Shown piece after piece: positions 34,801 to 46,800 of a stretch of 64,000 nt of DNA; within the stretch, counting starts at the first letter, position 1; each line of letters starts with the position of its first letter. The stretch is from the NCBI GenBank assembly GCA_963930775.1, contig OZ005689.1, positions 10,365,010-10,429,009 on the forward strand, given 5' to 3'. The position numbers and the translations under genes are program-made. Source of the DNA: Cliona cf. orientalis (Eukaryota > Porifera > Demospongiae > Clionaida > Clionaidae). Below the pieces are notes generated by a model. The model searched no databases. It was given only the letters and a program-made list of their open reading frames with translations, and was not told where the DNA came from.

Positions 34801-37800
34801 GGAATTTGGCCTGCATGGGCACTTATCCGGGATATATTCTCCATACACAAATTTTGTATAGAAGCTTTTACATTGGCCCCTTGAAATGCTCTACATGGGC
34901 ACTTACCTGGGAGTGGGCGCTTACCCGGGACACTACGGTAATAGGTGTTTTCTCTGTTAATATACTGTAATATTATTATTTCTACTTAATGTGCATGATA
35001 ATATTATTGTATAAGTTGTTTGATTTCCTGTGCAGTAGATATTATGTTTAACAGTAACAATGTTTCTTCAACAGATACTGAAGACTACGTCACATTTCAG
35101 CTTGTGCCTCTGACGTTTGGTGAGGGATCAGTCTCGGGAGATGAGCAATGTTATGATGTGGTGATAATTGATGACAATGTGGTGGAAGATAATGAGATCT
35201 TCTTTGTCACACTGACCTCTCCAGAACCAGCCTTGATTGGAAGCATCTTATCACGATCTATGGTGACAATTAATCCTGATCCAGCAGATAGTAAGTTAAG
35301 ATATATGTAGCCTCGTGTAGCCTAGCAAGTTGTAGCAAGTCTTTACTTCGCATTTAATGGTCCATATTGGAGGTTTGGTGGTGGAAATGGGGTGCCCTTC
35401 TAAAGAGTATGCATGTGTATCTGTACAGGTGTATAGAGTGAAAATAGTATGATAATATAAATCTGTCAAAACATTCCTACTAATAGCTAAGCTTTATGTG
35501 AAAGACTTGACTAGCATACGTGGCGCGAATAATAACATAAACCTTATTTTTGTACTTGCAGCTGTGGAGTTTGGTTTTCAGCGGATCAACTACAGTGTCA
35601 GTGAACAAACACAGTTGAGAGATGTTAGTGTATGCGTTATAGTCAACAGTGGCACCTTCGAGAGAGAGATTGAGATCACCTTCAACGTCAACGACGTTAC
35701 TGCTGAAAGTACTAAATCACTTCTTATCACTTCCCTTTAATTACCAAAGTAACGTAACTAACAACTATTTAGAGAGGGAGAATTAAAAGCATGAGTTTGT
35801 TTTAGCTTAATAAGCAATAATGACAGCTATGTAATCCATTGCATGACATTATCACTTACAGATTCAAGAGATTACTTTGGTCCTTTCCCAATCGCACTGA
35901 ATTTCTCGAGAGGACAGACGGTTGGTGCTCAGCAATGCACAACAATGTTTGCTATCGATGATACATTGATTGAAGATGATGAAACATTCAACATTTCCCT
36001 GACTACCTCAGCCAGCTTTATCACATTCACACCAGAAGCAAGTGTTGCGACCATCACCATAGTGCAGGATCCAAATGACAGTAAGTCTTATATACAAATT
36101 TATGGAAATAGTGAAAATTGTTTGTGATTCTACAATTCTAGTTTTGCATGAGTATAAGTTCTCCAGCCCCATCTCAGGTTGACTTCGGCCCCTGGGGGCT
36201 GTGACACAGCAGTCTAAGTGGCTGCAGTAATATCCGCAGTTTATCTGACCAATGCTCCAGCCTAGAGCTTGAAAGATGTGGGGAGGATGGGGTTAGCAAC
36301 TTACGTTAATTTATTTCTTCCATATACATTGATTTTGACATATGTCCCCCCTCCACCAAGATATCAACAAATGACAGTTGCACACACATAAATTACACCA
36401 TAAATGTTTGAGCTTCCTACAGTATTATTAAGTGCTACTAGATAGAGGGGTTACTGCAATTGTTTGATGATTTTTATTCGTCTGTTCGAAAATCTCCTGC
36501 GTTATCTGGTAAGAGTCGTTTGAAAGAAGGTACACATTCGAGGAATACTCTGCATAAAGGATCATAGTGGTCATGCTAACTCCTGCCCAATTGCGTAGTA
36601 GTGTGTAACTGTTACCAGTCTCTGTTGACACCTATCTCAGTTACATGACTGATTGCCATTTAATGAACAGTTAAACTCCTCTACCAGAACCCTGTTCAGG
36701 TGCAGGGTACATTGTATGTAGTTTAATAATTCTGGTATTGAGCAAGAATACACAGTGAGCCATGCTATACACGTGTGAGAGTCATGCACATAGCGATGAG
36801 GGTTCTGGAAGTGGGTGCTATTGTTTCTTTTTATCATGATTTCTTCAGGGGCAGTGATCCAGCTAGTGAATTCAACTGCTAACAATACTTTCGGAGAGGG
36901 GGAGACAGTGAGCGTGTGTGCTGAGCTAGTCGACAATGGAGGAGGCCTGAGGAGACCAATCTCACTTCCTGTACTCCTCCTGAGTGGAACAGCCACAGGT
37001 ATGTGTGCGATACAATTGATTAAGGATTACATACACATCTGCTACCTGAATAATAATATTATTAAGTGTGGACTGGTGCGTGTATTTAGCAAGCACTAGT
37101 GCAGAAGGTCATCCCGTATTCAGCATGTGGTAGGGATTTAATAGTGTATGGATACTTTTGTGGTAAACTATAAAGAAAATGTAGTGCATGCGTGCATGCA
37201 GTAAATACCAGGCCTTATACAATGGAGCTACGTGGGTGATAGGATTTTTTGTTACAGCAAATGATGGCCTTGGAATAACATCTCACTAATCTCACTCCTT
37301 TCAGATGGACGGGACTTTAATGGCCCCTCTCCTGCGATAGTGACCTTCCCAGCTGGCAGTAGTCCAGGCGATCTCCAGTGTGTTACCATCAATTTGATGC
37401 ATGATAATAATGCTGAAGGAACAGAGAATCTGATAGTGGAGCTCCGCAACAATGATTCGGCCGTGGTTGTACCCACTGGTGATGATATTGTTATCATCAA
37501 TATTAGTGACATGCCAAACCCATTTGGTAAGCAGTGAGCAAAGGCTCATTATCATGGCATGAAGCAACATGAAATTTATCCTATAATGCCAGCATAATTT
37601 TATAAGCTCCTGCTTCCCTTTACTACTCAAAAATTACGCTAGCATAATCTATAAAAGTCTAAGTGTAAGTCAGTATATATAGATTGTTATAGCATTATGA
37701 TCACACATACAGTGTTTAACTATGAATTTTATCTTGTTAATCTTTATAGTTGTTGAAGTTTCAATTGTGTTGAGAACATACAGTGGTACGGAGGGCACTG

Positions 37801-40800
37801 GTGTAGGTGTTGTTGAAATTTGCCTGCTGATTGTACTAGGAGCAATTGACAGGAGTACAGGTGCAGCGGCAGTTGATATTTGGACTGTTAGTCAAACTGC
37901 AGTAGGTAAGTTACAAGGATAATGACTGTGCTTTGAAGTGATGTATGCAGACTGTAGTTTGTGATCCTTTTGTACTGGACATGTAGTTTGTTGTTAGCAT
38001 ATCACACCTTTAGGGAACTTTTCAGTATGATGTTGTGTACTAGTCTTTCTCTCTCTATTCAGCTGGACGTGATTTCTTATCTCTGAACACGTCACTGGTG
38101 TTCCAACCTGGTGACACTGTTGGAAGCCCACCTCGCTGTGTCAATATCTCCATCCTGAATGATGATGCAGTTGAGGCAAATGAGACATTTGATGTTGTTA
38201 TCTCGTCGAATAGCTTACTGCAGATCACTGGGGCAACTTCTGTTCCTGTCACGATCAATGAGGACCCTGCAGATTGTGAGCCATTTAAAGCTGCATCTCT
38301 TCTAAAATTTTGAGTATCTCTATTTAATGGACATTCTTTGCTTCCAATTTTTCCCTTGAGTATTGGGCTAAGTTACTAATTTTCTTGCCTTATTATGAAT
38401 TAATGACCACAGTAAAGAATGTTTTTGCCAGTTGTAGCTGGCAGCTGATCTTTAGCAACTAGCTACCAAAAGTCTCTCCTTCCCTCCCTCCCTCTCTCGT
38501 CTATTACTCTCTTTTTTACAGTGGTCACAGTAGGTCTTCAGCCACTGACTTCCAACCCTAGAGAACGTGATACCTTCCTTGTATGTGCTGAGATAACTTC
38601 TGGTTCATTAGAACGTAATATAGTTGTTGGCTTGGAAGCTGAAAACAATACTGCAATACGTAAGTCATAGTACAGTAACACATGGCTGAAATTAAAGCCC
38701 AGGATGGACAAGAAGGTAGTGATAGAACCTTATATAAACATGAAGTTTAAATTCTTTGCCAAATTAGCGTCCATTATTGTATAATATGAATGATAGCTAG
38801 CTAGTTGTACTACTAGAAGAGATTTGCTTCCATCTGATAAGATTCTCATTCTTAAATTGACAGTAATCAATATAATATATTTGCTCATTAAATTTGCCAA
38901 TGCTCAGTATACGTAGTGATAATTTGCAGCACTTTACAAGTGCTGAGAAACCATAGGGACAGAGCAGGTGGTGGCAGTGCCATCCGGCCTCAAAGCTAGC
39001 AAAACTTAATTGATGACATTGCATTATACTTGTCATTACTTCTATGTGTACAGAGGGTGTTGATTTCATTGGTCCTGATCCATCCGTGCTAACCTTCACA
39101 TCTGGACAATCAACTGGGGACATCCAATGTGCTAACGTGACCATTCTGGACAATTCCATTCTGGAGGGAGAGCGAGGCTTCAGTGTTGAACTTGGAAAAG
39201 TTGGTTCAGAAACAAGCGTAAAAATTAATGAAACAATGACATCAGTGGATATTGATATTCAGAATGATCCTAGCGACAGTAAGTTTAATTTGACAATGTA
39301 TCAGCCAAAATGGATATTGACTCATGTATAAATATTATTTAGTAATAAATCGGTACTAGTAATAATTATATTTACAGGAGTAATGGTAGCTTTCTCTCAG
39401 TCCACATTTACGGCCTCTGAGGGTGATGGCATTGTTCTGGTCTGTGCTGAATTATTGACCGGTGACCTGGAATCAGAAATCTCTCTCTTAATTGATGCAC
39501 TAAATCTTGAAAGCACTACAGGTATGGTATTCACACATTTAATTTCCATCTGCATCTGCGCAAGCGTGCTGCGAGTATTAATAATTGACGATGTTTTGAT
39601 ATGTAGAGCCTACAGAGGGTAGTCTACTGTCGATAGGTGTGGTTAACAAAACACAGTGTTTGCGTCACTCATGGGCCTTACCAAGTGACTCTAAGCACAA
39701 TGAAGCCCGTTTTTCGACAAAATATCGATGGATATGTTATGCTTTCAAGTTGCTCAGTATGTGGCCTAAGTCTCCAGATCCAGCCCTTGTGTATGCACAT
39801 GGGGTAAATTTCATTAATGCTATTGTGGTATTCCAAGGAAAAGTGACCTTTGGTACAAAATCTTAATAGAAAACAATTCTTTACTGACATGCTGTACATT
39901 TCTAGCAACTAATGGCAGTGACTACAGCGGCCTTCCTGTGGTTATTTCATTCTTGGCTGGACATCCTTTAAACACACCCATCTGTGCTAATATCACCATC
40001 ATTGATGACGACACACTGGAGAATACAGAAACATTCTCTGTTGCTCTCCATACTGATTTTCCTGAAGGAATTATCCTTTCAAGGGATAGGAGTGTAGTTG
40101 AGATATTTGACAATGAAGAAGGTAATTGACAGTTAAAAATTATTACTATTATTATTGTGATTTTAATGCATTACTGTGCTTATAGGTAAATTAGTTTTGT
40201 CCTGCAAAATATTTGAGCTATACCACAAAATTTAGTAGTTATCAATAGACATAGATGAAGTTTCTGTGGCTAATTCCAGTAATAATTATGACCTTATTAC
40301 CTTAATTTTTATACCACCATAATATTAACACTGTAGGATTCACTATTGGATTCCCTCAGCTACTCTTTACATTCAGTGAGGGAGATGGCTCTGTTCGAGT
40401 GTGTGCTGAACTGACGAGTGGTGAGATTCCAGTTAAGTTGGGTGTGGTGTCTCTATCTGTGACGGCAAACGTTGCAAAAAGCTCAGGTATGGGCACTCAG
40501 TACATACCGTAAATCGCGAATATTTTGTGTCTAAAATATTTCATGCGATAATTTTTCGCGTTAAATAATTTTCGGATAAACGACCCTGTACCGCATTGTC
40601 GTTAATATTGCGCATGTATTTCGTAGTTTTCATCTCAATGAGATATTATTAAATTTTTGCTCTTTCCCTCAAGAATTGTATTTGTAGACATACCGAAATG
40701 AGCTCTACAATGAGAGGCTATAATGTATCACATAGTATAAGTTATAGTTAGACTATAGCCTTGAGTGATTTATTTGAATTGTACGCGAGAGGCGGGCATT

Positions 40801-42675
40801 TAAACCACGAGGTGAAGCCGAGTGGTTTAAATGCTTCGCCTCATGGTTTAAATGCCCGCCTCGAGCTTACAATTCAAATAAATCATGATAAGGCTATAGT
40901 CTAAGTGGCTTGTACTATGACCGCTAACCGTGGTATATGGAAGTTATACCACGGCTCTATGCCCATAGTAAATACACGCGTTATCCGCCAGCTGTGGTAT
41001 ATGGCAGTTATACCATGGCTGTGGTTACTCCACAGTTTGCAGTGGGCAGACAGTGGTTTACATTGTATATACTACAGGCGGTGCCTTTGATCTTTACTCT
41101 TAGACTAGTCATAGTACAAAATTTTTAATTATTATAGTACCTTGTACGCCTAGTAAGTCCTTCATAATGCTGTTGTTGCTTTTTTTGTAGCCAGTGCAGA
41201 TCAAGACTACACCGGACTTCCAAGCATGTTCTCATTTGTATCTAGAAAGTCTCAGTCTTGTGTCCTGATTGACATCATTGATGACAAGGTTGTTGAAAGC
41301 AAGGAGACAATATCACTCATTCTACGGCCTCTTGACTCCTCTCCTGGAGTAAGAATATCCAGAGGTCTGAGCACAGTGGAAATTATAGACAATGATGCAG
41401 GTAGGTTCCAGTCTTTTAAGGCCGCACAGACATAATTATATCCTATTGTTGTTGAGAACATTAGCGCATTATTCTAATATACAGGTACGGGCAGAGGTAC
41501 AGGAAGTGGTTCTATCAGTCCTAGGTTGATCACTGCACTGGCACTGCCAATAACTATCGTCATAGCCGTGGCTTTGACAGTGGCTCTGGTCTTCACTGTT
41601 GTGGCATTGTTTCTCAAAAGAAGAAATAAGAGAAGTAAATTAAATACTGTAACAGTGCTCATCATAAGCAATTTTTTCAGATACAAGTACAAAATGCCCT
41701 GATATTTTTGAAATGTTCAGATATATTTAAAATTTGATCAGACATCATGAAGTCCTGCAGCTCATAGTGGTGAACCTTGATGTGTAGAAACAGGTGCTAT
41801 ACATAGTACTGAGTATGGTATTAAGGCATCAATGGGTCACAAGCTGTGGGGATATAGATTCTGAGATAAATTTACCTCTATAATAGTAGCAAGCAACCCA
41901 TCATTTAATACATGTAGCACCAGCACTACAAGATTGGGCTGGATTTGTGGTATACGTTTTAGTGTCAACTGTGAGCCACCTCAGAGTGTGAATCCATGGT
42001 ATTTGTGGCTGAAAATAGACTGCATTAGTTGGCTGCTGCTAAGCTAGTTTTCATGTACTGTACTAATTTTTATGTCTGACCAAATACAGCTGGGGTTACA
42101 CATACAGGAAATTTGCTCGGGAATTATCCAACTTGGCATCCGAATGCTACTATGAGCCCTGTAATGTACATCACATCATTATATAATTTGATCACTAGCT
42201 TTAAATCATATCTGTAGTTCTTTAAAATTATACAATCTACTAAATTTTGGCCTGCATGGGATATAAACAGCTGCATATATATGTTACTGCGGAAGCTGTT
42301 ACATTGATCCCTGGATATTTTATGCTCCACCTATCATGCTTGCTTATTCCAGATTGCATGCTTGTCTGAGACACTAACTTAAAGGAAGTTCAGTGTTTTA
42401 GATAATATAGGAGTGATTGACTCAAATTTGAGAGGAGGTATGAATTAGCCTTGTTCCCCTACTTTTGCATCAGATCAATGACATGCATGTATATGAGAAA
42501 TTCATTGATTTTGTGATCTACGACTGCTACAAAATCTTATATCCATGCATGCATAGGTAAAGACTCTGCTGGCCAGCAGATGATTTTCAATCAGGAGAGC
42601 AAGGAGACAAATTTGGTCAACTCGCCTAATAGGGCAGAGAAAAGTGACATTCCTCTCACAATGATTGACAATTGA
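28802..42675 (+). CDS. Calx-beta repeat transmembrane protein, copy 2, 29 exons
   Basis: The reconstructed product has 1708 residues. Exon 1 (28802-28895) gives a signal peptide with core VTTLFLCSLCLQYLF. Modules 1-13, each two exons, follow. The membrane exon (41485-41634) has an about 22-residue helix and KRRNKR stop-transfer; the tail exon (42557-42675) ends DIPLTMIDN. Every intron is phase 1 and no exon has an internal stop. Modules match the Calx-beta pattern (AEG/..E early, DY, F..G, DD...E..E.F, final I.ED/D). Known Calx-beta repeats bind calcium in Na/Ca exchangers, FRAS1/FREM, ADGRV1 and sponge aggregation factors. A cell-surface, calcium-dependent adhesion or recognition role is my inference. 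No Wreath domain or 7TM region was found. Confidence 0.85.
29750..29768. repeat. Poly-G tract, 19 bases
   Basis: A homopolymer in the intron inside module 1 of copy 2. A comparable G run (44614-44633) sits in the matching intron of copy 3, though not at the same aligned point. Confidence 0.85.
31349..31424. repeat. Short inverted repeat GGCCTTGTCCC/GGGGACAAGGC
   Basis: The arms are about 60 bp apart, just after exon 5 of copy 2. Copy 3 keeps only the right arm (GGACAAGGCTG near 47737), which suggests insertion or partial deletion of a small fold-back unit. Confidence 0.4.
33966..34075 (-). mobile_element. tRNA-derived (SINE-like) insert
   Basis: On the minus strand the sequence has a D-arm-like TCAGTGGTAAGAG, an anticodon stem-loop TCTGA-CTAGTAA-TCAGA (anticodon AGT, threonine type), and a T-arm with GTTCGAATCCC. 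The acceptor stem does not pair, so it is not a working tRNA. A hairpin of CCTGGAA/TTCCAGG around an A/T run follows. It lies in the intron inside module 6 of copy 2; the corresponding intron of copy 3 holds different DNA. Confidence 0.65.
34753..34940. mobile_element. MITE with TACCGTAGTGTCCC inverted ends, 188 bp
   Basis: TACCGTAGTGTCCCAGGTAAG at the left is inverted at the right as CGCTTACCCGGGACACTACGGTA. It lies 13 bases after the donor of the first exon of module 7 in copy 2. A related copy at the same place in copy 3 (51841-52024) shows insertion before copies 2 and 3 separated. Confidence 0.8.
39619..39716 (-). repeat. Dispersed repeat, inverted copy of 276-385
   Basis: The reverse complement reads CGAAAAACGGGCTTCATTGTG and ends with CCACACCTATCGACAGT, like the copy near the start of the window. 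It lies in the intron inside module 12 of copy 2 and is absent from the corresponding intron of copy 1. Confidence 0.6.
40505..40640. mobile_element. Possible element beginning TACCGTAAATCGCGAATATT
   Basis: The stretch has CGCGAATATT and TTTTTCGCG words of the kind found in small sponge inverted-repeat elements, and is absent from the matching introns of copies 1 and 3. A clear right terminus was not found. Confidence 0.35.
40748..40904. mobile_element. Fold-back element, 157 bp, nearly perfect palindrome
   Basis: TTAGACTATAGCC at the left is inverted as GGCTATAGTCTAA at the right. The pairing continues through ATTTATTTGAATTGTA and GGCGGGCATTTAAACC toward the centre. The whole unit can fold into one long hairpin. 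A second set of palindromes (ACCGTGGTATATGG/TTATACCACGG) follows at 40926-41020. Only copy 2 has it, in the intron inside module 13. Confidence 0.8.
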
Positions 42676-43270
42676 TTTTATTTTTAGCATGTCTCGCTAC
42701 TTGTAGCTTCATGCAGATTTACGAGTATTATTGTAGTATACTATAGCAATAATATTATTATCATCATAGTGATATTAAATAATAATATTTTTATTAATGT
42801 ATAACATTGTTTTGTTATAATAATAATAATAGTCCCTCATTTTTATATAAGTGACACGGACTATAAGAAAAATGATTGTTTGAAAAGTATTTTTCATTGT
42901 GTATAGTATAAGTTTTACTCTGTCCACGTTAACAATTCCGTGTATGATGTGTATAGTATAACATACTATCATATTATCAATATTGCATGCAGAAATTATC
43001 ACTATGAACACCACTGTTAGCTACTAACAACTAATTAAGCTACATGTAGCATTACCATTGAATGGCAATGCTACATGTAAAGCTTACTTGTAGCCTGTAG
43101 GGGTCTCACTGATGAACCACTCGAGCACTCGGCAGCCATTGAATTTCTACGATCTTTACCGATTCATAGATGTGCGGTGGAGCATTTTAATAATAATATG
43201 CATTATGCATCGAGTAAGCACTGTCTCGTGATTGTAACCACGCCCATCGCCCGATTTCTACAAGGGTGTG
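42676..43270. other. Intergenic region between copies 2 and 3, left part
   Basis: No gene was found. Around 42780-42840 it is nearly pure A/T. From 43098 it is homologous to the region flanking the Merlin element before copy 2 (CTGTAGGGGTCTC, CCATTGAATTTCTAC, CACTGTCTCGTGATTGTA). Confidence 0.6.
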
Positions 43271-43659
43271 CATAGTTGCCAACAGTCCCGATTTGAGCGG
43301 GACAATCACGATTTTGAGGCTGTTTTCACTGTCCCGCCCGACAGACACTTTCATCAAAGGAATGTCCCGATAAAGCCCAAAAGTACCACAATAACATTTG
43401 ATAGACAAGATTATCATTACAAACTTGCAGAATAACACTCAGTTTTGACATTTTCTAGCCTGGAAAAGGCCCAAACAGCCAATATTATCTTTCATGATCT
43501 TTAGCTCAGTGCTGCTAAACTGACGATCCAAATTTCGACCACTCCCATGATATTCGTTTTATTAGAGAATTTTGAGGTGGGCGTAGGCAGTGATGTGGGT
43601 GTGCCACATGCATAGAGAAGCATGTCCCGGCAAGCAAATTCAGGAGGTTGGCAACTATG
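43271..43659. mobile_element. 389-bp inverted-repeat element with GGTGTG duplication
   Basis: It begins CATAGTTGCCAAC and ends GTTGGCAACTATG. GGTGTG occurs immediately before (43265-43270) and after (43660-43665). The paralogous site before copy 2 reads ACAAGGGTGTGGCTCGGC with a single GGTGTG (about 28566-28580), so this is a complete insertion with a 6-bp (or 7-bp, GGGTGTG) target duplication. It has no coding potential of its own. Confidence 0.88.
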
Positions 43660-43665
43660 GGTGTG

Positions 43666-43848
43666 GCTCGGCATGCGTGCTAACAAGTGATGTCTAGCTC
43701 CTAGCATGACTGCTATAAAGATTGTTGCACGATCTCTCCTATAGACTGGATATTTACAGTTTTATAAGGTCGAATCAACTCTGGAACAAAAGGTATAAAT
43801 TTGTGGGCGTGACACTGAGCTTATTATTAACAGTTTTACTTCCTGTAG
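43666..43848 (+). promoter_or_regulatory. Upstream region of Calx-beta copy 3 with TATAAAT at 43794
   Basis: The sequence is homologous to the region before copy 2. TATAAAT at 43794-43800 is 55 bases before the ATG, the same spacing as in copy 2, and GTGGGCGTGACACTG follows in both. The insertion at 43271-43659 lies just upstream and could separate distal control DNA from this promoter. Confidence 0.5.
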
Positions 43849-46800
43849 ATGAATCGAGATAGGAAGTGGTCGTCTTCTGTAACCACCCTGTTCCTGTGTA
43901 GTTTGTATCTTCAGTGTCTATTTGAACCTGGGGAAGCTTACGGTATTAAAATAAACAATCAGCTATAATATACAGTCCATTATAAGCACATAATATTATT
44001 GTTAGTCTCTATCGTACATTATAGACGTATTAGTAGCATTGCAGAATGCTTATCATGGTGGTTGCTATTCTGGTGTTATTGAAGAGTCAGGACCATTGAC
44101 GGTTTGTGCACAAATCCTGTTCATTAATGGAACTGCTTTGACAACTTCTAACTATACTGTGATCATATCTGTGTATGACCGAACTGACTTTTACCCTGCT
44201 CAATGTAAGTGAGCATGATGGCCCATTGGACCTATATTATAATAGACTGGGGGGTGGGCCAATATTCAAAGTAGCTATTACTGTCAAAGTACTACGCAAA
44301 CTAGCGCCCAGGTAAATCGCATATATATTATGCATAATAAAGTGCAATGTTCATTATGAAGATGGTAACCACGGCTATACTATTAATGTCAACCTTGGTT
44401 ACTATCAGGGCGGCCAACTCTTACTAATACTGGGCCGATACTTCACGGTGCCATTACCGGTAATACTCATGCAGTTATATTAATTTTAATGATAATTCGA
44501 ATGGCTATATGGTTTATGTAGGTAGTACTGCACATATATTTTTCCCTCGACTCCTGTATTTGATAGGTACACAATGTCATTATACATGCCAGGATCTTAT
44601 AACTTTTTTGTCTGGGGGGGGGGGGGGGGGGGGCATCAGTGCTAGCAATAATGCCAACATAACAATAGCACACAATGTCTACAACTCCAAAGGAGATATC
44701 ATAATTATGTTTCGCTATTCTTAGAGTGAATGCAGTTTATTTTTAAATTACTTATCTAGGGAAGTAACCAGGGTCACTGAAGGTTACTTTTCATAAAGTT
44801 AATGCATGACTAGCACAGACACATTACAATGTCATAAAATTAATGAATAATTATTGATAATTTGGGGGAGGGAGGGAGTGGAGAATCCAGGGTCTGTATG
44901 AAACGCTGCCTGCTATGAAATCACACACCCAACATATTATCAGATGGAGTGGACTACTTTCTGACACCAACAGAATTAACTTTTCCAGCTGATAGTGAAC
45001 AGGGTACCGTTGTGTGCACAGACATAGATATTATTGATGATGAAGCTGTTGAGGATTATGAGTATTTCTATGTTGAACTCTCTACCAACGACACCGACGT
45101 TCAGCTCCTAAGCTACTACCAACGTAAAGGATTCTTTATCTACGATAATGATGGTAAGATTGATCATTTTCAAGAAACTGTACATGTAGCAGAATGTATA
45201 CCTCATAGTATATCAGTTGCATAGCTCAATAATAATTGTTATTGATCCACTACGAGAAAAGGGACCATTTGGAATAAACTTAAATCTTTTACTGTTCGGT
45301 TTTTTAGTCTGCACTTAATCTCTGTTAGTTTTGCATATGGACTATAATACATCCTGAGATCACAAGCACATTTACAGTCATTTGATTGCATGATTTGACA
45401 ATAATTATGTAAAAACACACTGATCATAAATGTCAACATAATAATAATTATGAAGTCATAAAATATGAACTTTCTAGTAGGATTTCTAAAGAGAATCAAT
45501 GCTGGATTTGCAATAATAATATATTATTGATACTGCCTTTCTATTCCATCCATTTTGTCCATACGATTTCTGCCTTCCTCTGAATACAGCTGTGCCTATT
45601 GATCTTCGTCTTGAATAATTACTGACTAACCCTTGCTAACCCTTCATGAATACACACACCATCTGATCATTGTTTAATAATTATTATTATTATCCATATC
45701 TAGTAATCACATTAATGGGGCTGACTACCAATGTGTCTGAAAATGACAGCACTGTGCAGGCCTGTGTGAACATTACTCAAGGCTATGTGGACAGCAGGGA
45801 TAATCGTGACATTGTGTTTGCGTATATTTCAACATCCGAATCAACTGGCTTCAACTCAGCAGTTGGTAAGAATATAGCTTAGCCTACTATCAGTAAAACT
45901 CCCTATTCCAGAAACCATAAAGTATCCTGAATAAAGGACATACAAAGTTTTGTTTCAGGGATAGTTTTGTACACTTTTTAATCTCATTTTTAGGCTTGCA
46001 ATGCTATACACATATTATAGTCACCCTATTATCCTATATCGGTATTAACTTGGAAAAATCTTCATTTTAGGGGTGTGGGGTTACACTGTAGAGTTGAAAT
46101 TTGGATACCAAATTATCATAATCTTAGGACTATTCAGCCATGCTAGTATTCTATTATCCACATTCATTATGAGATATAAATTAGGGGATAGCTTTTGCAT
46201 CTGTATAGTTACTTGCTATCACTGTTATTGTTGTACACGTTGATGAAGACTGACTGTATAGTTCCATAGTAACCTTGCTATCGGAATACCACTGTGGACT
46301 GGTTGCGCAGTTGAAGAGTTTACGAGATGATTATTGGTAGGTTGGAGTTCGGTACCGCTAGAAGAACACTGCAAACTAGGCTGGCTTTCAGTCAATGCTT
46401 TGAACTGGCTCCCGGAAGTCATACACTTCGATACTGCTCTCAGATTTTGTTCTGTGGTCTTTTCATATCGACGAAGACATTCAAGGCTACGATGCCCAGT
46501 AACTTCCTGAACCAGTTTCTCGGGTACATTCTTACTGAACAGTGTTGTTGCTCCTGTAACCCGTAGAGAGTGGTTGGTCCTAGGAGGTAGACCAGCAGCT
46601 TCACACATCCTCTTCACCATTGTATTTAGTTTGTTCTTTCCTACTGGTACGTTTGCAAACCATGGCTTTGTAGGATGTGGCCCAAGTGATTTTAGATAAA
46701 AAATATCACTTGACTTCTCATTATCACATGGCAATCTCTTGAGATACTGTGTGAGTAGGGTGTATAAGCATCGTGGCGCAGCATTCTCGTCCCTGTAGAT

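Larger units (their letters stand above)
33172..36080 (+). other. Copy 2 ectodomain modules 5-8 (exon map)
   Basis: Module 5 is 33172-33318+33410-33625, module 6 is 33797-33937+34100-34315, module 7 is 34596-34739+35075-35290 and module 8 is 35562-35708+35862-36080. Exon lengths are 141-147 and 216-219 bases. All keep the two cysteines (for example VNVCPQL with MQCTQV in module 5). Confidence 0.82.
36849..41400 (+). other. Copy 2 ectodomain modules 9-13 (exon map)
   Basis: Module 9 is 36849-36998+37305-37526, module 10 is 37750-37905+38063-38275, module 11 is 38522-38659+39054-39278, module 12 is 39378-39521+39906-40121 and module 13 is 40337-40486+41191-41400. These are the modules also seen in copy 1. 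Module 12 is the one missing from copy 3. Confidence 0.82.
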
